The translations under genes were made by a program, and so were the position numbers. Below, piece after piece: positions 8,857-17,566 of a stretch of 64,000 bases of DNA (position 1 is the first letter of the stretch; every line of letters starts with the position of its first letter). The notes under the pieces are model-generated. The model was not told the origin of the DNA. It searched no databases and was given only the letters and a program-made list of their open reading frames with translations. The DNA is taken from positions 1,116,001-1,180,000 of the forward strand of contig NZ_CP131131.1 of NCBI RefSeq assembly GCF_033705735.1, read 5' to 3'. The DNA is from Shinella zoogloeoides. Lineage in GTDB: Bacteria > Pseudomonadota > Alphaproteobacteria > Rhizobiales > Rhizobiaceae.

Positions 8857-10659
8857 CTACTCCGCCGCAAGCGTTTTCGCAGCAGCGGACCCGTCCGGAT
8901 CGAGCGGCGAAATGATCTGCAGATTGACGCAATCGACGACGCCGAGATCGGTGATGGCATAGTCGGGGATCGCGGTGATCTGCAGCACGAACATGTACAT
9001 GAACGGCCAGGGCAGATCGCAGCCGAGGCCGCGCGCCGCATCGTCGAGCCGTATTTCCAGCGCCGCCATCTCCGCAGGATCGATATCGGAGACGATGCCG
9101 CCGATGGGCAGGTGCAGGAATTCCACGACCTTGCCCTTGTCGACCACCACCTGGCCGCCATTGTTGGCGATGAGGTGGTTGATGGCGATCGCCATGTCTT
9201 CCGGATCGGCGCCGATGCAGATGATGTTGTTGTCGTCGGGCGCCGTGGAGCTGGCGATGGCGCCGGATTTCAGGTTGAAGCCCGAGACGAAGGCGACGGG
9301 GCGGTTCTGCGTCTTGCCGTAACGCTCGACGACCGTCACGTACTGCACGTTCTGGCTGACATCGGCGAGGACCTTGCCGTCGACGACCGGCAGGGTGACG
9401 TCGCGCCGCGTGCGCACGAAAATCTTCTCCGGCGTCAGCGCGATGGCAAGCACCTTGGCGGAAGACGACGTGCCATCGAAAGGCACGGCGATGTCGGCGG
9501 CGGTGACGGGCTTCGCCTTGACCGATTGCAGCAGGCCGGCGCTGCGCTTCGGCGGAACGAGTTCGATCGCCATCCGCCCGTCGCGGGCGGCGAGCTTGCC
9601 GTTCGCCACCACGGCCTCGATCTGGAAGTCGCGCAGGTCGTTGACGATCAGGATGTCCGCCGTGCGGCCCGGCGAGATCGAGCCGACCTTGTGGTCGATG
9701 CGCAGCGCTTCGGCGCCGTTGATCGTCGCCATCTGAATGGCAGCCATCGGCGAGATGCCCATGGCGATGGCCATGCGGACCATGTTGTCGAGATGGCCGC
9801 GCGACAGGATATCGCTCGCCACCACGTCGTCGGTGCAGAAGCTGATGCGGCGCAGCGCCTTCACGCCCATCTCCGTGACGATGCGCAGATTGTCGGAGAG
9901 GAAGTGGGAAATGGAGGATTCGCGCACGACGACATGCATGCCGGCGCGCAGCTTTTCCAGCATCTCTTCGGGCGTGTAGCTCTCGTGGTCGGCCCGGACG
10001 CCCGACTGCATGTAGCCGTTGAGGCGTGCGCCGCGGGTCATCGGGCAGCAGCCCAGCACCGGCAGGCGGCTTGCCGCGCCGATCTCGATGGCCTGCAGGA
10101 CGTCCTCGTCCTCCTCCTGGATGAACTCGCGCACCGTTTCCCAGATGCCGACGCATTCCGGCCAGTGATGGGTGTCGCGGTGGTCCTTCGGGCTGAAGTA
10201 ATGGCCGACGGTGGAGCGCGGCATGGTGTAGGGCGTCTTGCAAGGCGCGCCCCAGAACACCTTGAGCGGCGTCTCCTTGACCTCGTCGAGGAATTCGCGC
10301 GCCGCATCCGGCCCGCCGACGACGATGATCTGGTCGAGGCCCGTCACGATCGACGTGGTGCCGAGCGGCACGACGGCCTTGGCGAAGCTGGTGAGCGAGA
10401 GCTTCGAGCATTCGACATGGAGGTGGCCGTCGATCATGCCCGGGGCAAGGTACTTGCCGGTCGCGTCGATGACCTCGGTCTGCGGCCCGATATATTCGCT
10501 GATGTCGCCGACGGCGATGATGCGGTCGCGGTAGATCGCGATATCCGCCTGGTAGATTTCCTCGGACACGACGTTGACCAGCCGGCCGCCCCGCACGGCA
10601 ACGGTTGCCTTGGATTCCCCGCCGGATGCGGCGCGAATGAATTCTCGAATGTCGGACAT
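8857..10659 (-). CDS. Divergent adenine deaminase-like amidohydrolase
   Basis: A 600-residue protein with the overall layout of adenine deaminase: an N-terminal amidohydrolase barrel and a C-terminal Ade domain (VSGFNLKSGAIASSTAPDDN). HLH is present at 79-81, and WET, ADHES and FCTDD correspond to other active-site segments. The PHExxN metal motif of true adenine deaminases is absent: the equivalent stretch near residue 108 reads LDQIIVV. A second metal His (GGHYAS in the paralogue at 5557) is replaced by GCCPMT. Metal number and substrate therefore probably differ; another purine or an aminoheterocycle is possible. It is the first gene of the purine operon, 117 bases from a divergent LysR gene. 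Many databases would name it ade2. Confidence 0.8.
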   Translation of the reverse strand: MSDIREFIRAASGGESKATVAVRGGRLVNVVSEEIYQADIAIYRDRIIAVGDISEYIGPQTEVIDATGKYLAPGMIDGHLHVECSKLSLTSFAKAVVPLGTTSIVTGLDQIIVVGGPDAAREFLDEVKETPLKVFWGAPCKTPYTMPRSTVGHYFSPKDHRDTHHWPECVGIWETVREFIQEEDEDVLQAIEIGAASRLPVLGCCPMTRGARLNGYMQSGVRADHESYTPEEMLEKLRAGMHVVVRESSISHFLSDNLRIVTEMGVKALRRISFCTDDVVASDILSRGHLDNMVRMAIAMGISPMAAIQMATINGAEALRIDHKVGSISPGRTADILIVNDLRDFQIEAVVANGKLAARDGRMAIELVPPKRSAGLLQSVKAKPVTAADIAVPFDGTSSSAKVLAIALTPEKIFVRTRRDVTLPVVDGKVLADVSQNVQYVTVVERYGKTQNRPVAFVSGFNLKSGAIASSTAPDDNNIICIGADPEDMAIAINHLIANNGGQVVVDKGKVVEFLHLPIGGIVSDIDPAEMAALEIRLDDAARGLGCDLPWPFMYMFVLQITAIPDYAITDLGVVDCVNLQIISPLDPDGSAAAKTLAAE

Positions 10660-10776
10660 GCAGACCTCCCTGTTTCGGCCCGACTATTTCAGCCTCGCAC
10701 CGTTTGAACAACTGGCCGAATTCAGGCTATTATCGAACGTATCGTCCAATTTCTTGAACGAAAGGCAGGCGGGAGA
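10660..10776. promoter_or_regulatory. Divergent promoter region, purine operon / LysR gene
   Basis: A 117-base space between divergent starts, AT-richer than its surroundings around 10721-10760. The arrangement is typical of LysR autoregulation plus control of the neighbouring operon. I found only an imperfect wide dyad, so no exact operator is claimed. Confidence 0.5.
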
Positions 10777-11733
10777 ATGGACTTCTCGGTGATGGAATGC
10801 TTCGTGAAGGTGGCGGATGCCCGCTCGATTTCGGCCGCCTCGCGGTTGCACCGCCTGCCGAAATCGACCCTCAGCCACCGCATACGCCAGCTCGAGGACG
10901 AATTCGGCGTCGAACTCTTCGTGCGCGAGGGGCATCAACTGCATCTGACGGATGCGGGCTCGGAACTGCTTCGCCATGCGCGAAAAATCCAGGCGAGCTG
11001 CGACGATGCCGCGACCGCGATGGCCGAGATGCATCAGGAGGTTGCCGGGACCCTGCGCGTCGGCTCGACCGGCGAATTCGGCACCACCATCACGTCCGAA
11101 CTGCTTTATGCCTTCCAGAAGACCTATCCGCAGGTCATTCTCGACGTGGTCTTCCTGTCGGCCCGCCAGCCCTTCACCGACGTGTCCGACATGGCGCTCG
11201 ACGGCATCTTCCATTGGGGCGAGCCGTCCGATGTCGATTATGTCAGCCGCCGGCTGGCGACCGCCTCCTACGGGCTCTATGCCAGCCCGGACTATCTGGC
11301 GCAGCACGGCCATCCGGCCACGACGGACGATCTCGCCGGACACCGGAGTCTTCTCTTCCGCAACACAACACGGCTACAGCCCTGGTATCTCTCCCGCCAG
11401 GGCGTCGAGGAAACCGAGATTCTCGTGCCTTCCAGCTTGATTGCCAACGACTACTGGACCCTGAAATATTTCGCCGTCGCCGGACAGGGCATCACCTATC
11501 TGCCGGGCTTCTTCGTGGAAACCGAATGCCAGAGCGACCTGTTGTTGCCGGTCCTGCCCGAATGGCGCTCGCGGGAGACGGCGATCAACCTCATCTATTC
11601 CCGCCGCCGCCACGTCTCGCGCCGCTTCAAGGCCTTCGTGACCTTCTGCATGGAGTTCTACCGCCGCCGCGAGCGCGACCAGATCCCGCGCTACTTCGTC
11701 GAGAAGATCATGCGCGGTCAGAATGAAAAATAA
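10777..11733 (+). CDS. LysR-family transcriptional regulator of the purine operon
   Basis: A 318-residue LysR protein. The N-terminal winged helix-turn-helix (~1-60) includes FVKVADARSISAASRLH and LPKSTLSHRIRQLE; the rest is a periplasmic-binding-protein-like effector domain (~90-295). LysR proteins act as tetramers and usually control the divergent neighbour, here the deaminase-like/permease/ade operon, so a purine or its breakdown product is the probable effector. The start is the ATG at 10777, preceded by GGGAGA. The gene ends at the edge of an AT-richer, gene-poor stretch. Family assignment is firm; the regulatory role is inferred from position. Confidence 0.9.
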   Translation: MDFSVMECFVKVADARSISAASRLHRLPKSTLSHRIRQLEDEFGVELFVREGHQLHLTDAGSELLRHARKIQASCDDAATAMAEMHQEVAGTLRVGSTGEFGTTITSELLYAFQKTYPQVILDVVFLSARQPFTDVSDMALDGIFHWGEPSDVDYVSRRLATASYGLYASPDYLAQHGHPATTDDLAGHRSLLFRNTTRLQPWYLSRQGVEETEILVPSSLIANDYWTLKYFAVAGQGITYLPGFFVETECQSDLLLPVLPEWRSRETAINLIYSRRRHVSRRFKAFVTFCMEFYRRRERDQIPRYFVEKIMRGQNEK

Positions 11734-12285
11734 AAAATTCCGCATAAAACAGTATGTTGTAATGCCAATAGTCAAGAAGGATGCAAACATCCTTATGCAC
11801 CTGTCAGCGATAGGCGAGTGCTCATACGCACATCCCATCGTCGCAACGAAGTCGGCAGCATGCGGACCGTCTGGGGCTTCAATGACAACCGCTTGCGCGC
11901 CTGTGTGCTAGAAAGCTTCTCTCAGGCCGAACGCTAAGCGTTTGACTCCAGACTCGCAGGCCGACGCTGCTGCTTTGTTTCTGCGCACTCTTCGTTCGAC
12001 TGGCGTTACCGGAAGAGCGCATGGAGGTCCCTGCTCATCGAATATGGGACCCGGATGCGCTCCCCGGAAACGTCAGCTCCAAATGCACGTCTAATGCACG
12101 GCAGTTTTTGCACGAAGAAGACGGTTTACAGCGGACAAAACGTCTCCTTCCACCGGATTCAGGTTCTCCTTGAAATAGTTATATGAGATGACGAAACCCG
12201 GCTGCATGAATTACTTTTCTGCCGGATTACCCATAGACTAATCACAACTTTTGATAACAGATAGTCGTAAAAAAGGATTAGCCCG
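11734..12285. other. Gene-poor spacer with AT-richer composition
   Basis: 552 bases between the LysR stop and the stop of the LuxR-type gene at 12286. Bases ~11734-11830 and ~12110-12285 are visibly AT-richer than the surrounding coding DNA. All frames are broken by stops and the open stretches (such as 11723-11911) lack typical codon use. I recognise no RNA gene, mobile element or confident gene remnant. It separates the purine genes from the polysaccharide locus and may mark an old insertion or recombination boundary. Confidence 0.5.
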
Positions 12286-12291
12286 TTAATC
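12269..12291 (-). terminator. Weak terminator-like element at the end of the luxR gene
   Basis: On the minus strand GATTA and TAATC arms (12276-12291) flank a GC-rich centre and are followed by a run of six T (bases 12269-12274). It overlaps the stop codon at 12286. The stem is only 5 bp and AT-rich, so efficiency is doubtful. Confidence 0.35.
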
Positions 12292-13023
12292 TATATTGAT
12301 CATTCCGAAAGAAGATAATGCTGCTTCCGTCCTGTTTTTTACGCGAAGCTTCTTGTATATGCTTCGTACATGCGCCTTGATGGTGTTTTCCGAGAGCTTC
12401 AGATTGTGAGCGATAAGCTTATTTTGCGTGCCCTTGCACAGAAGATCCAGTATCTCGACCTCGCGCACCGTCAGATGCGCTTCATGCATCGCCGGAAGCG
12501 GGGAGGCTGAAGGAGAAACCGGCATGCCTGCCTTTTCCGGAGATTTCAGCCGACGCAGCAACGTGGAGGGAAAGTGCTCTCCGCCCTTTATGAGCAGCTC
12601 CACCCCGGTCAGAAACACGTCCAGGCGCACATCGAGCGGCAAAATGCCATCGATGTGCCTGTCTTCGGCCAAGAGGCCCACAATGGGATCCAGCGCGACG
12701 GAATCCCCAATCAGAATGCCGATGGAAATCGATGCGGTTTCCGCCTCCATATCCGTCAGAATCCGGGCAATATCGGTTGCATCCTTGCCATGAAACAGCA
12801 TGAGGTCCATGCGCGCCCGATGCGTCCGCAGCAGATTTTCCGCCTCCCGATCGACCAAGATTTCATGATCGGAAAAGCGGCGTTTCAGCGCCTCCGACAA
12901 GCACTCGATCAGAAAATCCGGCTCCGCCACTATAACGATCAGACGCCGTTCGCTGCCCTCGCGCCGCTGTCGCGGCTGCCCCGGTCTCACAGCTTCACCC
13001 ACAGCCCTTCCCCACCAACGCAA
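12286..13023 (-). CDS. LuxR/NarL-type regulator with a pseudo-receiver domain
   Basis: 245 residues if the TTG at 13023 is used; the start is uncertain because no clear ribosome site precedes it and GTG codons a few residues in are alternatives. The first ~150 residues have the fold pattern of a response-regulator receiver (LIVIVAEPDFLIECLSEAL ... GILPLDVRLDVFLTGVELLI), but the expected phospho-Asp position reads DLMLFHGKD. The domain therefore looks phosphorylation-independent. The C-terminus is a LuxR helix-turn-helix (LTVREVEILDLLCKGTQNKL, SENTIKAHVRSIYKKLRVKN). It is a clear paralogue of the gene at 29044; together they flank the polysaccharide locus, so control of that locus is likely. 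Base composition is lower in GC than most neighbours. Confidence 0.85.
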   Translation of the reverse strand: MRWWGRAVGEAVRPGQPRQRREGSERRLIVIVAEPDFLIECLSEALKRRFSDHEILVDREAENLLRTHRARMDLMLFHGKDATDIARILTDMEAETASISIGILIGDSVALDPIVGLLAEDRHIDGILPLDVRLDVFLTGVELLIKGGEHFPSTLLRRLKSPEKAGMPVSPSASPLPAMHEAHLTVREVEILDLLCKGTQNKLIAHNLKLSENTIKAHVRSIYKKLRVKNRTEAALSSFGMINID

Positions 13024-13225
13024 TACAGATGAGAAGCAAATGGCAGGAATTTCTTTCTCGCCTGCCAGCTTTTTAATTCTTCGATGATACAGTATTAATC
13101 AATTTTTCGTCAAATAATCACTTCGGGCGATGCCCACGGCAAAAATCTTATCGTTCGCTCGGCGTAAATATATCGGAAAACGGGTCTTTCGGCCGTAAAT
13201 GCAATCAAAACAATATTAGCGCGAC

Positions 13226-13237
13226 GGGGAATTCCCC
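13226..13237. promoter_or_regulatory. Palindrome in the luxR/sel1 spacer
   Basis: GGGGAATTCCCC is a perfect 12-bp palindrome in the AT-rich 232-base space 13024-13255, about 200 bases upstream of the LuxR-type gene and just after the end of the Sel1 gene. The spacer must hold the promoter for the regulator. Whether the palindrome is an operator is unknown. Confidence 0.3.
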
Positions 13238-13255
13238 AAATAGTTGCGAAGCGAG

Positions 13256-16200
13256 CTAAAACATCTGCGCTACCGCCTCTACGACCGATGGGAAAAACGG
13301 CCCTCTGCGGCACTGCCTGGCAGGTAGGAAGGCCCGGCATTCGCGCATGAGCGCGGCCTGTGTCTGCCTATCGAGCCTGCCATCGAACTGTCGAACCCTA
13401 ATCCCTTTTTCACGAAGCCGGGCTTTCACGATGTAGATGAACAGGTTGCCGTTCGTCTTGGGCAACGCGCTGACGATTTGCCGCTTTTCCGGCTGGGTCA
13501 GGGCGTTGAAGCGTGTATTGAGTTTTGCAAAAGCGGAATGCCTGGCTGTTGCCGCGTCGATGAGGAAGCCCTCGATGTCCTTCTCCGGTTCGGACAGCAT
13601 ATCCTGCGATGCCAGCAAAATCGTCTTCGCCTTGGCGATGTCCTTGCGGACCAGCAAGGTTCGACCGTCCCGCTTGCCGTCCCGATAGGCGGCAATCAGG
13701 TCGAGCGTCGCGGCAGCATCGCGATCTGCCATGGCCTGACGAAGGACGCTCATTGCGGACTTGCTGCTCTGTTGGCGACCCCGGCCGTAGAACAGGGCCT
13801 CGGCAAGAACCGAAGGCGCGCCGGCGATCCTCGCCTCCATCGCATCGCGCAACCGGGCAAAACCCGCCGATGCGGCTCGGGCAGAGGGGCGCGAAGCCTG
13901 GAAGCGGCCAAGGGCCAGCACGGCACCGCGGTTCCCCGTCTCGACGGCGGCACGATAATGCGCTTCCGCCTCCTTGAAATTGCGACGGCCGAAGCGTCCG
14001 TCGGCATAGCCTTGCGCGAGGCGCAGCCTGGCCGAAACGCTGCCATCAGCGGCAGCCGCACGGTAATATTTAAGCGCCAGCGCCGGATCGAGCGGCGCAG
14101 CCTCGATCCGGCCGAACATATCTCCAAGCGCCAGCAGAGCATCGGCACTTCCGAGCGCCTTCAACGCGGCCTGTGCCTTGGTGAGGTTGCGCGGTGTTCC
14201 CTGACCCGCCGCCATCATTTGCGCCAGACGGATCTGTGCCTCTTCGCTACCCCGCCCGGCGGCCTCACGGTAGTGCGTTAGGGCCAGAGCGGGATCGGCT
14301 TTCACCGCCATGCCGTCCGCATAGAGATTGCCGAGTTGCACATGGGCATCGACCGAGCCGAGTGCGCTTGCCCGACCCAGCGCCGAAAGCGCGAGGGTGG
14401 TCTGCAGGGGAATGCGACCGGAAAGGCCAACACCGGCGAGTTCCTCGAGAACAGCAGGATTGTCGGCCTTGGCAAGCGTCCGAAGGGCGGCAAGACCAGC
14501 CTGCGGATCGCGCTGCGTGCCCTCGCCCCGGATCGTCATTTCGGCGACACGAAGGCGCGCCTGAAGATTGCCGGCCTCTGCGGCGGCGCGATAGGAGGCG
14601 AAAGCCTCCTCCGGCTTCTGCGGCCTGTAGCTGTCTCCGAGCCGCAGCAGTGCCGTAGTGCTTCCATCGGCCGCTGCCTGCTGATAGTGGCTGCGGGCGC
14701 TCGCGATATCGACCGGCACTCCCTCGCCCTTCGCGTAGATGTCTCCAAGCGCAAGGGACGCGTCGGCAGTGCCCTGTCCTGCCAGGGCCGAAAGTTCGGC
14801 AAGCCCCGCTTTCACATCCTGCGCGACGCCTTGTCCGGCCACTTTCATTTCTGCCTGCCGCACCTTTGCCGCAGCATTGCCGAGCGTTGCGGCCCGCGCA
14901 TAGGCGGCAAAGGCCTGGGTTTCATTGCCGGGGCCCAGAGCCCCCTGCGTATAAAGATCGCCGAGAGACATCGCGGCGCGGGCATCGCCTCCGGAACCTG
15001 CCAGCGCCATCAGTGCGGCCTTTGCCGCGTCCTCGTCGCGAACGACCCCCTGGCCTCGCGCCGTCATTTCCGCAAGACGGATTTTTGCAGTCGCATTGCC
15101 GTCCTGCGCCGCTTCCCGATAGTAGCCTGCCGCCTTGGGATAATCGACCGGCACAAGGCGGCCGTCGGAGTAGAAATCGCCCAGCCGCGAAAGCGCGGTC
15201 GCACTGCCTCCCGTTGCGGCCTGCCGATAATAGCGTCGGGCGAGTTCGGGATCGATGCCAAGCCCTTCTCCCTTTGCGTAGACGTCCGCCAGCGTCAACG
15301 CGGCATCCGTTCTTCCCTGCGCCGCCAGCGCTTCCAGTTCGACACGCGCAGCGTTCGCGTCCTGGGATACGCCTTGCCCGAGCGCTTTCATTTCGGCCTG
15401 CCGCACCTTTGCCGCCCCCTCGCCGAGCACTGCCGCGCGGCCATAGGCGGCAAACGCCATTTCCGGATCGGGCGAGCCGAAGGCACCTTCGATGTAGAGA
15501 TCACCGAGCATCATGGCGGCATGGGCATCGCCTCCCGCTCCAGCCAGCTCGTCCAACGCGGCCTTCCCGGCATCCGCATCGCGCGCTGCCCCCTGCCCCC
15601 GTACCGTCATCTCGGCAAGTCGGATTTTAGCGGCAGGATTGCCCTTATCCGCGGCCGCACGGTAATATTCCACCGCATGTGCATAATCGGTCGGCACGAG
15701 CCTGCCGTCAGAATAGAGGTCTCCGAGCCGTACGAGGGCCGTCATGCTTCCGGTCGTCGCGGCCTGCCAGTAATAGGCCCGCGCCCGTTCCGGGTCTGCA
15801 CTTCCCGCATCTCCCTTCGCATAGAAATCTGCCAGCGCCAGCGCCGCATCGCCCGAGCCTGCAGCGGAAAGTGTCTCCAACTCGCTCCGCCCCGCATCGA
15901 CGTCCCTTGATACGCCCTGCCCGAGCATTCGCAACTCGGCCCGCCGCACCTTGCCCGCAATGTCGCCGAGGGATGCCGCGCGATCGTAATAGGCAAAGGC
16001 CATCTCCGGATTGGCACCCCCGAGCGCGCCTTCCGCGTAAAGGCCAGCGAGAGCCGTCGCAGCCGATGCGTTTTTCTCGATGCCTGCCAGTACATTGAGA
16101 GTGGCCTTTGCGGCGCCTGCGTCACGCGCGGTCCCCTGTCCGCGCGCCGTCATCTCGGCAAGCCGAATCTTCGCGGAAGCGTTTCCCGTCCGCGCGCCGT

Positions 16201-17566
16201 CGCGGTAATAGCCGATCGCCCGGCCATAGTCGGCCGGAACCAGGCGACCGTCGGAATAGAAGTCCCCAAGACGCGTGAGCGCCGTGGTGCTTCCTTCTTC
16301 GGCGGCCTGTCGGTAGCGGTCCAGCGCACGCGCCGGCTCGACAGGCGTTCCCTCACCCGCCGCATAAATGTCGCCCAACGCAAGAGAGGCACCGCTTTCG
16401 CCATCCGCAGCAAGAGCCTCCAACTCGGCGAAGGCGGCCGGGCCATCCCGGGCCATGCCCTGGCCGGCCGCTTTCATTTCTGCCAGCCGCACCTTCGCGG
16501 CCACATTGTCCTGATCCGCCGCCCGACGATAGAAGCCCGCCGCCAGAGTGGGCTCGGAAGCATGTGCTTCCCCCAGCCGCACGAGCGCCGTCGTACTGCC
16601 CTGCCTTGCGGCGTCCTGATAATATTTCAGGGAGAGCGCCGGATCGGATGCGACAACCCGCCCGTCCCGATAATAATCGCCAAGCAGGAGGGAGGCGGTT
16701 GCCTCTCCTTCGGCCGACAACTCTCTCAACGCTTTCAGCGCGCTTTCGGCATCACGAACCATTCCGCGCCCACGCACCTGCATTTCCGCAAGCTGCACGC
16801 GGGCAACGGCGCTGCCCTGCTTGACGGCGCGACGGTAGTGGCCGATTGCCTTCGCATAATCCGCCGCCACCGCCAGACCGGACGAATAGAAATCGCCCAG
16901 TTGCAGCTCCGCATCGCGCGATCCGGAACGGGCGGCTTTTTCCAGGGCCGCGAGGGCGATGTCCGCCTGTACCGGCACCCGCCCGCTGAGGCAGAGTTCA
17001 GCGAGGGCATCGAGTGTGCGCAGGTCGCTGGTCGCCACCAAAGCGCGCAAGGCAGACAGCCCGGCTGCGAGATTGCGTTCGGTTCCCTCGCCGCGGATCG
17101 TCATTTCGGCGGCGCGCAACTGGCCTTCGGGATCGCCGTTGCGAGCCGCCGCCTGATAAGCGGCAAAGGCCTTCGCTTCGTCCCGCTCCACTATTTGCCC
17201 ACGCCTGTAGAGATTGCCGAGCCCGACAAGGGCGCCATGCTCTCCATAGGCGGCGGCTCGTTCATAGAGCCGGCGCGCAAGGTCGCCATCCGGTTTTTCG
17301 TCTGTCGCGACCGGCTCGGGGCGAGGCTCGGAGACGGCGAGGATCGCATCCGGGCCTGCGCTGTCCAGCATGCGGTCGTAGTCGCCTAAAAGCTTCTCGA
17401 CGCCGGCCGTATCGACCTGACGTGCGGCATAGAGATCCGCAAGCTGCAGCAGCGTGCGTCCAAGTGCCGGCTGGAAAGCCGGTTCGGCCGTTTCCGCCGC
17501 GAAGGCAAATCTCGCCACGGCCCAGAAAAGGGCGGCTGCAAGCCCCAAGCGCAGCCCCTTTCCCAT
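13256..17566 (-). CDS. Very long exported Sel1-repeat protein of the polysaccharide locus
   Basis: A 1436-residue protein starting with a signal peptide (MGKGLRLGLAAALFWAVARFAFA). Almost all of the mature part is Sel1-like (TPR-related) helical repeats of ~36 residues, recognisable by repeated LGDxYxxG and A..YYR.AA..G motifs. The centre consists of three tandem 181-residue blocks of five repeats each. The final ~85 residues differ and contain GRLDRQTQAALMREC, reminiscent of peptidoglycan-binding modules. Exported Sel1/TPR proteins such as AlgK scaffold polysaccharide secretion machines; this one is far larger and may play a similar periplasmic role (inference). The ATG at 17566 overlaps the deacetylase stop as TGATG, so translation is coupled. 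It is the last gene of the leftward operon. Confidence 0.88.
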   Translation of the reverse strand: MGKGLRLGLAAALFWAVARFAFAAETAEPAFQPALGRTLLQLADLYAARQVDTAGVEKLLGDYDRMLDSAGPDAILAVSEPRPEPVATDEKPDGDLARRLYERAAAYGEHGALVGLGNLYRRGQIVERDEAKAFAAYQAAARNGDPEGQLRAAEMTIRGEGTERNLAAGLSALRALVATSDLRTLDALAELCLSGRVPVQADIALAALEKAARSGSRDAELQLGDFYSSGLAVAADYAKAIGHYRRAVKQGSAVARVQLAEMQVRGRGMVRDAESALKALRELSAEGEATASLLLGDYYRDGRVVASDPALSLKYYQDAARQGSTTALVRLGEAHASEPTLAAGFYRRAADQDNVAAKVRLAEMKAAGQGMARDGPAAFAELEALAADGESGASLALGDIYAAGEGTPVEPARALDRYRQAAEEGSTTALTRLGDFYSDGRLVPADYGRAIGYYRDGARTGNASAKIRLAEMTARGQGTARDAGAAKATLNVLAGIEKNASAATALAGLYAEGALGGANPEMAFAYYDRAASLGDIAGKVRRAELRMLGQGVSRDVDAGRSELETLSAAGSGDAALALADFYAKGDAGSADPERARAYYWQAATTGSMTALVRLGDLYSDGRLVPTDYAHAVEYYRAAADKGNPAAKIRLAEMTVRGQGAARDADAGKAALDELAGAGGDAHAAMMLGDLYIEGAFGSPDPEMAFAAYGRAAVLGEGAAKVRQAEMKALGQGVSQDANAARVELEALAAQGRTDAALTLADVYAKGEGLGIDPELARRYYRQAATGGSATALSRLGDFYSDGRLVPVDYPKAAGYYREAAQDGNATAKIRLAEMTARGQGVVRDEDAAKAALMALAGSGGDARAAMSLGDLYTQGALGPGNETQAFAAYARAATLGNAAAKVRQAEMKVAGQGVAQDVKAGLAELSALAGQGTADASLALGDIYAKGEGVPVDIASARSHYQQAAADGSTTALLRLGDSYRPQKPEEAFASYRAAAEAGNLQARLRVAEMTIRGEGTQRDPQAGLAALRTLAKADNPAVLEELAGVGLSGRIPLQTTLALSALGRASALGSVDAHVQLGNLYADGMAVKADPALALTHYREAAGRGSEEAQIRLAQMMAAGQGTPRNLTKAQAALKALGSADALLALGDMFGRIEAAPLDPALALKYYRAAAADGSVSARLRLAQGYADGRFGRRNFKEAEAHYRAAVETGNRGAVLALGRFQASRPSARAASAGFARLRDAMEARIAGAPSVLAEALFYGRGRQQSSKSAMSVLRQAMADRDAAATLDLIAAYRDGKRDGRTLLVRKDIAKAKTILLASQDMLSEPEKDIEGFLIDAATARHSAFAKLNTRFNALTQPEKRQIVSALPKTNGNLFIYIVKARLREKGIRVRQFDGRLDRQTQAALMRECRAFLPARQCRRGPFFPSVVEAVAQMF
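14642..16270 (-). repeat. Three tandem 543-bp coding repeats inside the Sel1 gene
   Basis: The codon for Leu of the motif LGD[FL]YSDGRLVP recurs at minus-strand positions 16270, 15727 and 15184, exactly 543 bases (181 codons) apart, and a related LGDSY follows at 14641, again 543 bases on. Each unit holds five Sel1 repeats. The copies have diverged at many codons, so the duplication is not recent, yet the spacing has no indel. Confidence 0.85.

Noticed and set aside
8726..10711. 661-codon frame overlapping the second deaminase-like gene.
   Set aside because: Arg/Gly/His-rich shadow sequence; the real protein in the other frame has clear family motifs.
11850..11940. A short plus-strand peptide (VWGFNDNRL...) that faintly resembles an NTF2-like protein segment.
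   Set aside because: Match is under ten residues, stops follow at once, and no further remnant could be found in any frame.
13110..13340. A 76-codon minus-strand frame after the Sel1 gene.
   Set aside because: It starts inside the Sel1 coding end in another frame, runs through AT-rich spacer and has no ribosome site.
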